Part shown: piece after piece, positions 35,602 through 44,020 of the stretch
Numbering within the stretch: position 1 is the stretch's first letter
Layout of the letters: each line of letters starts with the position of its first letter
From: [Scytonema hofmanni] UTEX 2349
Lineage (GTDB): Bacteria; Cyanobacteriota; Cyanobacteriia; Cyanobacteriales; Nostocaceae
Length of the DNA: 64,000 nucleotides
NCBI RefSeq assembly: GCF_000582685.1
Contig: NZ_KK073769.1
Location: 316,837-380,836, forward strand
Reading direction: 5' to 3'
Program-made: the position numbers and the translations under genes
The notes under the pieces: generated by a model
What the model saw: the letters and a program-made list of their open reading frames with translations, nothing else
Databases searched by the model: none
What the model was told of the DNA's origin: nothing

Positions 35602-35992
35602 ATCTAATATCCTAGATGGGAAGTTTTCCTAATACCCTTTCACCGATTGCAGTGCTACTTTTCTTGATCCTGGTAATGACAGTTGATGCTCGACGGTAAA
35701 TGCTGAAAAATATCACATTTCATATTTTTTCATTATTAACCAATTACTAACAGCGCATCTGTATGAGATAGAACTAAATCAAGGTATAAATTACAATTTC
35801 TTCTTTTCCGTAGGATACTTTATGGGTTCTAGCAGCAGGTAGCTAATACAGCTACTAGCAATTACCGGACAAATTCAATGCGTGCTTCTAGCTAAGAAAT
35901 TAAAAATCATGGCAAAATCCTCATGTAGTTCCAAAATGTTGGCATTTAGGGTAGACAATTCATCATGCTATAAGTTAATAAGCGAACGGTTC

Positions 35993-36190
35993 CTAAATTT
36001 GGTTTTCCAGCCAATCAAAAATTCTTTCTAGCTGCTCTAAGTTTATTAGACCATACTGCCAAAGAAGCATTGGTAAGGGACCTCTCTCTAATTCCCGATG
36101 CCGCAGTGCCACAGCGATATCGGCAGTTGTAAGCAAAAGTTCTTGATGCAAAAAATTGAGAAATTTTGTATCGCTGCGAGCTACTATCAT
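35993..36190 (-). CDS. DUF2949-domain small protein of the nif group
   Basis: 65 residues matching DUF2949: FLNFLHQELLLTTADIAVALR, then LPMLLWQYGLINLEQLERIFDWLE. The family is confined to cyanobacteria and often lies by nif genes. I recall a similar small gene between nifP and nifV in Nostoc PCC 7120, but cannot check this here. It is helical and soluble. Its function is unknown. Confidence 0.8.
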   Translation of the reverse strand: MIVARSDTKFLNFLHQELLLTTADIAVALRHRELERGPLPMLLWQYGLINLEQLERIFDWLENQI

Positions 36191-36358
36191 CGAAAATTTA
36201 ACTCCTTCACCGAATAAATAATTAAAAATTTGAAATTAAAAGTCAACTTTGATAATTTCACCTTTTTAATCACTGTCACATGTGGAAAAATGTTCATTTT
36301 TAACAGTTTGGATAACAGCTAAATGTATGCTAATTTCTGCTAAAAATTGTCCGGATAC

Positions 36359-36616
36359 TCAGTAATTATCGCTGTAATTCCAGCAACGCTCTAACCAGTG
36401 AACTAACTCGTGACGTGAAGCAAAAAATTGCATCACGATACTACGGACAAGAATCGCTGTTATACAACTATTTACTCGTACCCGCAAAGATCCATCAGCC
36501 GGACAAGAACAAGGAATCATTAATTCTTGTAAACGGTGATGAATTCTCCAGCGATCGCATAAAGGAATTTGCAAAACTTGCTCGTCTAAAGCATCGGAAT
36601 TACTACAAGGTGGCAT
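36359..36616 (-). CDS. conserved small protein between nifP and the DUF2949 gene
   Basis: 85 residues, beginning MPPCSNSDALDEQVLQIPLC and ending HELVHWLERCWNY, with four cysteines in all (C4, the LCDRW site, and the PCSC pair) plus CWNY. The pattern IPLCDRWRIHHRLQELMIPC is one I associate with small cyanobacterial proteins near nif genes. No domain name is available. It may be part of a nifP-led operon, given the 77-bp distance to nifP, although STRR sequence (36625-36690) lies between them. Confidence 0.6.
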   Translation of the reverse strand: MPPCSNSDALDEQVLQIPLCDRWRIHHRLQELMIPCSCPADGSLRVRVNSCITAILVRSIVMQFFASRHELVHWLERCWNYSDNY

Positions 36617-36624
36617 AATTGGGG

Positions 36625-36690
36625 ATTGGGAATGGGGACTAGGGGACAGGGAGACTAGGGGACAAGGGGGACAAGGAGGAGAATAAATAT
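36625..36690. repeat. STRR: GGGGACA/GGGGACT array between nifP and the 85-aa gene
   Basis: Irregular heptamers GGGGACTA, GGGGACAG and GGGGGACA, the same unit that forms the coding tail of the phosphatase at 7912-7975. Non-coding here. Confidence 0.85.
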
Positions 36691-36693
36691 TGG

Positions 36694-37470
36694 CTATTTA
36701 CTCTTGATTTGTAGAGACGCGATATATCGCGTCTCTACTGTTGTCTGATGATGATTTTTGAGAATTTGCAGTTGTTGTTCGAGTTGCTCAACGCGAGAGA
36801 GCAAAGTGTGCATTACCGACGCTTCGACATCGGGTAACTTTCCATGTTCTAAAGGGGAGAGGCTTTCTTTGCGGCAAATAGTGCGTCCGGGAATTCCCAC
36901 GACGGTAGAATCTGAGGAGACATCGCGTAAAACAACTGAACCGGCGCCGACACGAACGCGATCGCCAATTTGAATATTGCCTAAAATTTTCGCACCGGCT
37001 CCCACCACAACGTTTTTGCCTAAAGTGGGATGACGTTTACCTTCTTCTTTTCCAGTTCCGCCCAGAGTCACATCTTGGTAAATTAGCGTATAATCTCCCA
37101 CAATGGCAGTTTCACCAATGACAACGCCCATACCGTGGTCGATAAATACACCTTTACCAATCTTTGCACCTGGGTGAATTTCAATTCCTGTGAAAAACCG
37201 CCCAAAATGTGAAATCAAACGCGGAATGAAACTTACTCCCCGGCAGTGCAACCAGTGAGCAAGACGATGCAAACAAAGTGCATGTAATCCTGGGTAGCAA
37301 AACAGCACTTCTAGCCAATTACGTGCCGCCGGATCGCGCTCAAAGATAATGCGAAAATCACTCGAAATCTGCTCAAAAAAAGCTCTATAAAGCAGATTTT
37401 TCAGCAAGTCGGTATTCGTATAATCCGGCGTGGGTGAATTTTTAATACTGTCGTCGAGACGTTGCATCAT
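36694..37470 (-). CDS. nifP: serine O-acetyltransferase of the nif group
   Basis: 258 residues. SAT family: HRLAHWLHCRGVSFIPRLIS, GIEIHPGAKIGKGVFIDHGMG, then hexapeptide repeats (IGETAIVGDYTLIYQDVTLG, GNIQIGDRVRVGAGSVVLRD). It makes O-acetylserine for the cysteine that feeds NifS-driven Fe-S assembly. The position beside nifVZT argues for nifP; a general cysE remains possible. The last 14 residues, beginning VETRYIASLQ, are encoded by the palindromic repeat at 36711-36738, so the native C terminus has been replaced or extended. The upstream region carries motifs shared with the nifB upstream region. Confidence 0.85.
   Translation of the reverse strand: MMQRLDDSIKNSPTPDYTNTDLLKNLLYRAFFEQISSDFRIIFERDPAARNWLEVLFCYPGLHALCLHRLAHWLHCRGVSFIPRLISHFGRFFTGIEIHPGAKIGKGVFIDHGMGVVIGETAIVGDYTLIYQDVTLGGTGKEEGKRHPTLGKNVVVGAGAKILGNIQIGDRVRVGAGSVVLRDVSSDSTVVGIPGRTICRKESLSPLEHGKLPDVEASVMHTLLSRVEQLEQQLQILKNHHQTTVETRYIASLQIKSK
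36711..36738. repeat. perfect 28-bp palindrome (arm GTAGAGACGCGATA) at the nifP 3' end
   Basis: The two 14-base arms are perfectly self-complementary. It lies entirely inside the nifP frame (codons from 245 on) and a few codons before its stop. The nifB copy at 41497-41524 differs at the centre and at one arm base. Confidence 0.92.
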
Positions 37471-37559
37471 CTAAGCCTGAGTAAAAGAGCCGTGTGCTGT
37501 TTTTATGCTTATAGCAGGCGACTCTGAATAGGGCAGTCCATCCGATGCATATTTGATTT

Positions 37560-37780
37560 TATTGAATTGATTAAGGTTGTACTCATAACCCCAAACCACG
37601 ATTTAAGGGAAATTTAAAATTTCCTTGGGGGTAGGGGTGCTAGTATTTTTAGGATAGGGTACTAGTATTTCGGGGTAGGGGAGTAAGTATTTCTGCACTC
37701 AACCTTCAGCTTCTTTAATGTAAGGCTGAGTAAGCATTTCTGCAAAATATTTTCTTAAAACTTAACTTGTACTCATCTTC
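37560..37780 (-). promoter_or_regulatory. candidate nifP upstream control region with shared nif motifs
   Basis: On the minus strand, approaching nifP, this holds GATGAGTACAAG (37767-37776 region), AAATACTAGTACCCTATC (37653-37670), AAAATACTAGCACCCCTAC (37631-37649) and TATGAGTACAACC (37577-37586 region). The same words in the same order occur upstream of nifB at 39861-40070. The 739-bp gap 37471-38209 otherwise contains AT-rich DNA and two small inverted repeats. Function as a nif promoter element (for example for CnfR) is inference. Confidence 0.55.
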
Positions 37781-38042
37781 ACTTAAAGATGAAGTATTCA
37801 ACTTAAAAATAAAACTTCTGTATATCGAGTTACTAAATATATCCTATTATTCAAGTCAGGAAAAAACGAATTTCTTTATTTTTTTTTAGGCTTCTCTTGT
37901 CTGTATGTACAAATACCATTTAAAATCTCATCGCTGCATCTGCTGAAGGAGGGAGGGGAGAAAGAAGAATTATTCTCCTTGTCTCCTTGTTTCCCCCTCG
38001 TCTAAGGAACGAAAATTAATAATGCCATTTCCTGCTTTTCTA

Positions 38043-38109
38043 CCTCACCCCCTACCCCCTCTCCTTAGCAAGGAGAGGGGAGATAAAGCACAGCTTTATC
38101 GGGGTGAGG
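38043..38109. repeat. inverted repeat CCTCACCCC / GGGGTGAGG
   Basis: The outer arms CCTCACCCC and GGGGTGAGG enclose hairpins CCCCTCTCCTT/AAGGAGAGGGG and AAAGC/GCTTT. A widespread type of cyanobacterial repeat. A GTAGAGACGTAGCA palindrome (38163-38190) follows it. Confidence 0.85.
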
Positions 38110-38162
38110 TTTTGTATTAGAAATAGAAAGTGAAAATAAACTATGCGTTGTCCGCAACCCTT

Positions 38163-38190
38163 GTAGAGACGTAGCAATGCTACGTCTCTC
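38163..38190. repeat. GTAGAGACGTAGCA palindrome
   Basis: Arms GTAGAGACGTAGCA and TGCTACGTCTCTC around the centre; the same family as 11085-11112, 32606-32633 and 57096-57123. It lies 20 bp after the oxidoreductase stop and may act as its terminator hairpin. Confidence 0.85.
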
Positions 38191-38209
38191 TTTTATTAAA
38201 TTCATATTT

Positions 38210-39154
38210 CTAAGCGATCGCGATCGCAATTTTCCCGACCGTGCGCTCACTTTCGCTGTATGTATGCGCTGCTGCTAATTCATTTAAAGGAAATGTGCGA
38301 TCAATTACTGTTCGCATTTTGCCAGCTTCAATTAAATCCTTAAGATAAGTCAAGTCTTCAGTGTTGCAATTAAAAAGAATGAATTTGGCTTTTTTACCAG
38401 GAATCAGCGCAGTCAAAGCACCTTGCACAAAAGTATCAGGACTTGGTAATGTAGTTATGTAAATACCGTTAGGTTTAAGAACTTCTTTACAGCTAGAAAA
38501 GGATTCTTTCGCCACCGCATCAAAGATAATGTCATACCGTGCAGCATCTTGAGTGAAATTTTGTTGTTTGTAATCAATCAAGCGATCGGCTCCCAAAGAC
38601 TTCACCAAATCAAAGTTTTTGCTACTGCAAACAGCCGTCACTTCAGCCCCAAAAATCTTCGCAAGTTGCACCGCAAAAATGCCCACACCACCGGAAGCAC
38701 CATTCACCAAGACGCTTTGTAATGGTTGAATGTTTCCCAAATCTCGCAAAGCTTGCAACGAAGTACCCGCAGCTACAGGCAAAGAAGCTGCTTCTTCAAA
38801 GGTCATATTCGCCGGTTTCATTGCCGCAACTTTTTCAGGAACAGCAGCATATTCTGCATAAGCTCCCCCAAAAGCAACACTTAAACAAGCATAAATCAAG
38901 TCTCCCGGTTTGAAGAGCGTCACATCAGAGCCAACCTCTACCACTTCACCGGACAAATCAAACCCCAAAATCTTCGGGAATGCATAACCTGTAATCAATT
39001 GCAACATTCCTTGACGGATTTTCCAATCAACCGGATTAACGCTAGCAGCGTGAACCTTGACCAGCAACTGATCTGATTTTATTTTCGGTGTAGGTAAATC
39101 CTCATACTGCAACACATCAGCCGAACCGTAACCACGAATAGCGATCGCTTTCAT
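38210..39154 (-). CDS. NAD(P)-dependent alcohol dehydrogenase / quinone oxidoreductase (MDR family)
   Basis: 314 residues. MDR features: KVHAASVNPVDWKIRQG, GFDLSGEVVEVGSDVT, PGDLIYACLSVAFGGAYAEY and the Rossmann motif GASGGVGIFAVQLAK. The structural and catalytic zinc cysteines are absent, so it is a zinc-independent quinone oxidoreductase or reticulon-4-interacting-like member. It lies between the nifP and nifB upstream regions; a nitrogen-fixation role is not indicated by sequence. The C terminus is rich in HIP1 overlaps. Confidence 0.88.
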   Translation of the reverse strand: MKAIAIRGYGSADVLQYEDLPTPKIKSDQLLVKVHAASVNPVDWKIRQGMLQLITGYAFPKILGFDLSGEVVEVGSDVTLFKPGDLIYACLSVAFGGAYAEYAAVPEKVAAMKPANMTFEEAASLPVAAGTSLQALRDLGNIQPLQSVLVNGASGGVGIFAVQLAKIFGAEVTAVCSSKNFDLVKSLGADRLIDYKQQNFTQDAARYDIIFDAVAKESFSSCKEVLKPNGIYITTLPSPDTFVQGALTALIPGKKAKFILFNCNTEDLTYLKDLIEAGKMRTVIDRTFPLNELAAAHTYSESERTVGKIAIAIA

Positions 39155-39189
39155 AATTTCCTTTTTAACTACTTTAATTTTTCTTTGAA

Positions 39190-39468
39190 CTACTCCCTTC
39201 CCGCGACAAAGTTACCTATTTCCTCTTTTCTTAGCGGATCGTTGACATCGTAAGCTGCCATATCAGGACTATCCCAATCTTGGGCAAAACTTTGTAGCCT
39301 AGCTTGTAGATTAGCAGCTTGTTCCTGATTTATACCGCGAGATGGCAAATCAAAAGAACCAGATTTAGGAACAAAAGTAACAATTACTCGTGCTTCATCA
39401 ACATCTGTGGGAAGTTGGAGTAACTCAACTTTGCCGTTTTGATAAATACCTTCTACTGATTGCAACAT
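39190..39468 (-). CDS. antitoxin-like protein (DUF104-type N terminus), no toxin adjacent
   Basis: 92 residues. The N terminus MLQSVEGIYQNGKVELLQLP matches AF2212/DUF104 antitoxins. The rest, LQARLQSFAQDWDSPDMAAY, is a helical tail of the type that binds PIN or RelE toxins. The next gene downstream on this strand is the oxidoreductase, not a toxin, so it is orphaned or acts in trans. Confidence 0.65.
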   Translation of the reverse strand: MLQSVEGIYQNGKVELLQLPTDVDEARVIVTFVPKSGSFDLPSRGINQEQAANLQARLQSFAQDWDSPDMAAYDVNDPLRKEEIGNFVAGRE

Positions 39469-39854
39469 TGGTTTGGTTATTTAACGTAGGTTATGACTAG
39501 GATAACTTTTACAACATTCGCGGAACACTACAGATTTTATCTGGTAAGGTATCATCTGCAAGGCGATTATTACAAAACTTGTAGCGCGATCGCCCTTAAT
39601 TTGCAAAATATCCGCATCGCTGCATCTCCCCATACAAGCGGGTTTGCGCCATCAAAACCCACTTTTATGTGCAACTTAATCTCATTAACATTCACCAAAA
39701 TATTAAAAAAAAATAAACGGCATTTTTTCCCTGAAAAAAATGATATGTTGTATACAGAATTGATTTCGCAATTTTCTGGAGTAGTCTATATAAGCCTACT
39801 CCGGATTTTCGCCCTTTAAATCCGTCACAAATGGTATTTGTTGATGCATTTAAG

Positions 39855-40090
39855 GGTAGCTTGAGTACAACCTAAGAGAGATAAAAAAAAGCTAAAATTC
39901 TGCTTTAATTCTTATGAGCATTGGATTAGAGTTGAGTACATCAAACCCCTGCACCCTCCTCCTTAAATACTAGTACCCCTATCAGAAAATACTAGTACCC
40001 CTACCCAAAAAAATATTTTTTAATTCTTGAAACTCAAATAGAAAGTGGGTTTCATCTTTTGAGTACAAGCTTAACTAATTCAATAAATTC
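39855..40090 (+). promoter_or_regulatory. candidate nifB upstream control region with shared nif motifs
   Basis: Contains TTGAGTACAA (39861), GTTGAGTACA (39931), AAATACTAGTACCCCT (39965-39980), AAAATACTAGTACCCC (39986-40006) and TTGAGTACAAGC (40059-40070), ending near AACTAATTCAATAAATTC. Relative to nifB they have the same order and orientation as in the nifP upstream region. The nifB-nifP promoter region is where CnfR acts in Leptolyngbya boryana (established, from memory); assignment here is inference. The 954-bp gap 39469-40422 shows no other supported gene. Confidence 0.55.
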
Positions 40091-40422
40091 TATCCAGAGC
40101 GATCGCTTCAACGACTTAGTGAACGACTGATATAAATCTTATATCGCCAATCACTAAGCGCTCTGATAACGACAACAGCTTATTTTCCTCCCAGATAGAA
40201 GAGCGATTAGTGAGTGGAGGGATGAGATAGCATCATATCCTGTAAATAGAAGTCGCGGCTGTACACACCACGATTCAAACGTTGACACACACCAGTCGCA
40301 AACCAGGGTTTTACAACCTGCATCCGTCAGACAAAGTGAGTGTAGACGCGACTTCAATTCTACAGGTAGTACTTCCATTTCCCACAGTGGCAGCCACAGT
40401 CCACCGATTTTTGCGAGATTCA

Positions 40423-41868
40423 ATGACACTACCGTCTACAGAAGTTATCAACACCACCGTCACAGAACCAACCAAAGCAAAATCCGGTGGTTGCGGACGT
40501 AAGAGCGATACTAGCCACGTCGTCGAAATGGACGAAAAGACCAAAGAGCGCATCGCCAAACATCCTTGTTATAGTGAAGACGCACATCATCACTACGCTA
40601 GGTTGCACGTTGCAGTTGCGCCAGCTTGTAACATTCAATGCAACTATTGCAACCGGAAATATGACTGCGCGAACGAAAGTCGTCCTGGAGTAGTTAGCGA
40701 ATTGCTAACTCCCGAAGAAGCAGCGCACAAAGCATTGGTGATTGCAGGCAAGATTCCCCAAATGACAGTTGTGGGAATTGCAGGTCCTGGAGATCCACTA
40801 GCGAATCCAGAAAAGACCTTCCGCACCTTTGAGTTGATTGCCGAACAAGCACCAGATATTAAGCTTTGTCTGTCAACAAACGGATTGATGCTTCCCGAAT
40901 ATGTCGATCGCATTAAACAACTTAATATCGATCACGTCACCATCACCATCAACATGGTAGACCCAGAAATCGGGGTCAAGATTTATCCTTGGGTTCACTA
41001 CAACCGCAAGCGTTACAGAGGTATTGAAGGAGTCAAGATTCTGCACGAAAAGCAGATGGAAGGACTCCAAGCTTTGAAAGAAGCTGACATCTTATGCAAA
41101 GTCAACTCGGTGATGATTCCCGGAATTAACGACGAACATTTAGTAGAAGTAAATAAAGTCATTCGCTCCAAAGGTGCATTCTTGCATAACATTATGCCGT
41201 TGATTTCTGCACCAGAACACGGTACCCACTTCGGCTTAACCGGACAGCGTGGTCCTACACCGAAAGAACTCAAAGCAGTTCAAGATGATTGCTCCGGCAA
41301 CATGAAAATGATGCGCCATTGTCGTCAATGTCGTGCAGATGCGGTAGGATTATTAGGAGAAGACCGCAGCCAAGAATTTACCAAAGATAAAATCTTGGAA
41401 ATAACACCCGAATACGACTTGGCTAAACGTCAAGAAGTCCACGAAGGAATTGAGAAATTCCAACAAGAAATCAAAGCAGCTAAAGAAAAAGCCAAAGTAG
41501 AGACGCGATTAATCGCGTCTGTACAAAATAGTCCCAAAATCTTAGTTGCAGTTGCAACCAAAGGTAGCGGATTGGTAAATCAACACTTCGGTCATGCGAA
41601 AGAATTCCAAATTTATGAAGTGGATGGCAACGAAGCTCGCTTTGTGAGTCATCGCAAAATCGACCACTTCTGCCAAGGTGGATATGGAGAAGAAGCCACA
41701 CTAGAAAAAATTATAGAAGCGATCGCAGATTGCAAAGCGGTTTTAGTCTCCAAAATTGGCGAATGTCCAAAAACAAAATTACAAGAAGTTGGAATACAGA
41801 CTGTTGAAAGCTACGACGTCATCGAAAAAGTTGCATTAGAATTTTACCAACAATGGAATAAGCAATAG
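40423..41868 (+). CDS. nifB: nitrogenase FeMo-cofactor biosynthesis protein NifB
   Basis: 481 residues from ATG40423 (MTLPSTEVINTTV), chosen because the 47 codons upstream look non-coding. The radical SAM core has C-x3-C-x2-C in PACNIQCNYCNRKYDC and GIAGPGDPLANPEKTF, GTHFGLTGQRGPT and CRQCRADAVGLLGEDRS. The NifX/NafY-like domain follows from about residue 373 (ILVAVATKGSGLVNQHFGHA). It makes NifB-co, the core of FeMo-co. Residues 359-368 (VETRLIASVQ) are encoded by a 28-bp palindromic repeat inserted in the linker. First gene of the plus-strand nif operon. Confidence 0.96.
   Translation: MTLPSTEVINTTVTEPTKAKSGGCGRKSDTSHVVEMDEKTKERIAKHPCYSEDAHHHYARLHVAVAPACNIQCNYCNRKYDCANESRPGVVSELLTPEEAAHKALVIAGKIPQMTVVGIAGPGDPLANPEKTFRTFELIAEQAPDIKLCLSTNGLMLPEYVDRIKQLNIDHVTITINMVDPEIGVKIYPWVHYNRKRYRGIEGVKILHEKQMEGLQALKEADILCKVNSVMIPGINDEHLVEVNKVIRSKGAFLHNIMPLISAPEHGTHFGLTGQRGPTPKELKAVQDDCSGNMKMMRHCRQCRADAVGLLGEDRSQEFTKDKILEITPEYDLAKRQEVHEGIEKFQQEIKAAKEKAKVETRLIASVQNSPKILVAVATKGSGLVNQHFGHAKEFQIYEVDGNEARFVSHRKIDHFCQGGYGEEATLEKIIEAIADCKAVLVSKIGECPKTKLQEVGIQTVESYDVIEKVALEFYQQWNKQ
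41497..41524. repeat. 28-bp palindrome (arm GTAGAGACGCGATT) inside nifB
   Basis: Arms GTAGAGACGCGATT and AATCGCGTCTGTAC, self-complementary except for one pair. It is placed exactly in frame, with GTA as a codon, between the radical SAM domain and the NifX-like domain, and reads VETRLIASVQ with the two bases that follow. The frame equals that of the nifP copy. Confidence 0.92.
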
Positions 41869-41999
41869 TTAGTAGTTAGTAGTTAGTAGTTAAGTAGATG
41901 AGCATAAATAAACCCTCCTTAACGTAGTAACGGCTTAAGCCGTTAAAATCCTCACCGACGAGCGGTAAACCGCTCACTACTAACTACTAACTACCACTA
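41866..41999. repeat. STRR and hairpins between nifB and fdxN
   Basis: AGTAGTTAGTAGTTAG units on the left and ACTACTAACTACTAAC units on the right are complementary. Between them are hairpins AACGGCTTAAGCCGTT and GAGCGGTAAACCGCTC. The transcript could form a long stem, possibly a processing site within the operon. Confidence 0.8.
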
Positions 42000-42026
42000 T
42001 TCCCCTAATTTATAAGGAGAATAATC

Positions 42027-42362
42027 ATGGCTTACAAAATTACCAGCCAATGTATTTCCTGCAAACTGTGTGCATCTGTATGTCCAGTTGGCGCAATTAA
42101 AATAATTGACGGAAACCACTGGATTGACCCCGACCTTTGTACAAACTGCGTTGATAGTGTTTATAGCGTGCCTCAATGTAAAGCCGGTTGTCCCACTTGT
42201 AACGGCTGCGTTAAACAGCCAAACGATTACTGGGAATCATGGTTTGACACTTACAACAATATAGTGAAAAATCTCAAAAAAGAACCAGATTATTGGGAAA
42301 CTTGGTTTAACTGTTATTCCCAAAAATACGCCGAGCAATTGCAAAAAATCAACAGCAAATAA
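42027..42362 (+). CDS. fdxN: ferredoxin-like protein FdxN (2[4Fe-4S]), uninterrupted
   Basis: 111 residues. Two clusters are indicated by CISCKLCASVCPVGAIKI and CTNCVDSVYSVPQC with extra cysteines CKAGCPTCNGC. The C-terminal tail repeats DYWESWFDTYNN and DYWETWFNCYSQ. AAGGAG lies 7 bp before the ATG. Its exact role in nitrogenase cofactor or electron supply is not settled. In Nostoc PCC 7120 this gene is split by the fdxN element; here the frame is continuous, so no such element is present. Confidence 0.92.
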   Translation: MAYKITSQCISCKLCASVCPVGAIKIIDGNHWIDPDLCTNCVDSVYSVPQCKAGCPTCNGCVKQPNDYWESWFDTYNNIVKNLKKEPDYWETWFNCYSQKYAEQLQKINSK

Positions 42363-42592
42363 CTAAAATTGAAGCCAATAAATGACTCATTGTATGAAGT
42401 GTCAAAAGTGATAACGCATCCTTTTTGCTCCTATTACACTTCATACACTACCAATCCGAATAACTCTTTCTCCTCCTCCTCTGCGCCCTCTGCGGTTCGT
42501 TTTCTTACATAATTGCAAATAAGATTGCTACACCTCTAAAAACTTTCAATATAAAGACAAATTTGCGCTATTCTTAAATTAAGTAAAAAGCA

Positions 42593-43801
42593 ATGCAAAA
42601 GAACTGCATTTATCTGGATAACAACGCCACAACCAAAGTAGATCCAGAAGTAGTAGAGGCAATGATGCCTTACATGACAGATTTTTACGGTAATCCTTCG
42701 AGTATGCACACCTTTGGTGGGCAAGTTGGTAAAGCGGTAAAGCAAGCGCGTCAACAAGTTGCAGCCTTACTAGGATGTGATGACTCAGAAATCATCTTCA
42801 CCAGTTGCGGTACAGAAGGTGATAACGCTGCCATTCGCGCTGCATTGTTAGCGCAACCCGAAAAGCGTCACATCATTACCACCCAAGTTGAACATCCAGC
42901 AGTGCTGAATGTCTGCAAACAACTGGAAACTCAAGGTTACACCGTTACCTATTTGTCGGTGAATGGTAAGGGACAATTGGATCTAGATGAACTAGAAGCT
43001 TCCCTGACTGGTAACACCGCTTTGGTGACGATTATGTATGCCAATAACGAAACCGGTGTAATTTTCCCAATTGAGCAAATTGGGTTGCGCGTCAAAGAGT
43101 ATGGTGCTATATTTCATGTAGATGCGGTGCAAGCGGTTGGTAAAATCCCGCTAAATATGAAGACCAGCACCATCGATATGCTTACGATGTCCGGTCATAA
43201 AATACACGCACCAAAAGGAGTTGGTGTTCTGTATGTGAAACGCGGTGTAAGATTCCGTCCCTTCCTAATTGGTGGACAACAAGAACGCGGACGCCGTTCA
43301 GGAACAGAAAACGTTCCCGGAATTATCGCCTTGGGCAAAGCTGCGGAATTGGAAATGTTACACTTAGAAGAAGCGACAAAGCGAGAAAGAAAATTGCGCG
43401 ATCGCCTCGAACAAGCCATACTCAGCAAAATCCCCGATTGTGAAGTGAACGGCGATACAACGCAGAGATTACCCAACACTACCAACATCGGCTTCAAATA
43501 TATCGAAGGTGAAGCAATTCTCCTTTACTTAAACCAACACGGTATTTGTGCATCTTCCGGTTCTGCTTGTAGTTCTGGTTCTCTCGAACCGTCTCACGTT
43601 CTGCGAGCAATGGGCTTACCCTACACGATTTTACACGGCTCAATCCGCTTCAGCCTCTGTCGCTACACAACAGAAGCTGAAATTGACCAAGTTATCGCGG
43701 TAATGCCCGATATTATCCAACGTCTGCGCGATATGTCACCCTTCAAAAACGATCAAGCAGGTTGGTTGCAAGCACAAGAGCAAACACTCGCTCATCGCTA
43801 G
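42593..43801 (+). CDS. nifS: cysteine desulfurase NifS
   Basis: 402 residues. Class V aminotransferase fold: YLDNNATTKVDPEVVEAMMP, IMYANNETG, the PLP-binding Lys in TMSGHKIHAPKG, and the active-site Cys loop ASSGSACSSGSLEPSHVL. It takes sulfur from cysteine for [Fe-S] assembly on NifU. It precedes nifU, the standard nif order. The 219 bp to nifU hold STRR sequence. Confidence 0.96.
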   Translation: MQKNCIYLDNNATTKVDPEVVEAMMPYMTDFYGNPSSMHTFGGQVGKAVKQARQQVAALLGCDDSEIIFTSCGTEGDNAAIRAALLAQPEKRHIITTQVEHPAVLNVCKQLETQGYTVTYLSVNGKGQLDLDELEASLTGNTALVTIMYANNETGVIFPIEQIGLRVKEYGAIFHVDAVQAVGKIPLNMKTSTIDMLTMSGHKIHAPKGVGVLYVKRGVRFRPFLIGGQQERGRRSGTENVPGIIALGKAAELEMLHLEEATKRERKLRDRLEQAILSKIPDCEVNGDTTQRLPNTTNIGFKYIEGEAILLYLNQHGICASSGSACSSGSLEPSHVLRAMGLPYTILHGSIRFSLCRYTTEAEIDQVIAVMPDIIQRLRDMSPFKNDQAGWLQAQEQTLAHR

Positions 43802-43804
43802 GGG

Positions 43805-43960
43805 GATTTGAAGAGGGGAAAAGGTTAAAGGGTAAAGGGTAAAGGTATGGAAATAAAGAGTTATTTAAATTACTCCGGGAATATTTTTTTCCCCCTTTCC
43901 CTTTCACGGCAGTTGCTACAACGCGGGGAACCCGCGCAACGCACTGCCTCCCCTTTCCCC
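43805..43960. repeat. composite STRR between nifS and nifU
   Basis: GGGGAAAAGG/GGGTAAA units, then GGTATGGAAATAAAGAG, TTATTTAAATTACTCC and a complementary TTTCCCC run: the same layout as at 9713-9890. It continues with CACGGCAGTTGC and its complement GCAACGCACTGCC. Non-coding. Confidence 0.75.
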
Positions 43961-44020
43961 CTCCTCAAATTGCCCAATGCCCAATTCCCAATGCCCTAAT
44001 CGAAAATCTAAAATCAACTT

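Noticed and set aside
37620..37690. GGGGTA/TACTAGTATTT repeats considered as a CRISPR-like array
   Set aside because: Only two units with no spacers of regular length; better explained as a promoter block.
39493..39819. 108-codon plus-strand frame upstream of nifB
   Set aside because: AT-rich, no domain pattern, no convincing start signal; treated as intergenic.
40282..40422. Upstream extension of nifB by 47 codons
   Set aside because: The extension lacks similarity to NifB; the ATG at 40423 gives the normal N terminus.
43868..43876. ATTACTCCG resembling the nifD core
   Set aside because: Only 9 of the 11 core bases match and it belongs to the dispersed STRR composite also seen at 9713-9890.
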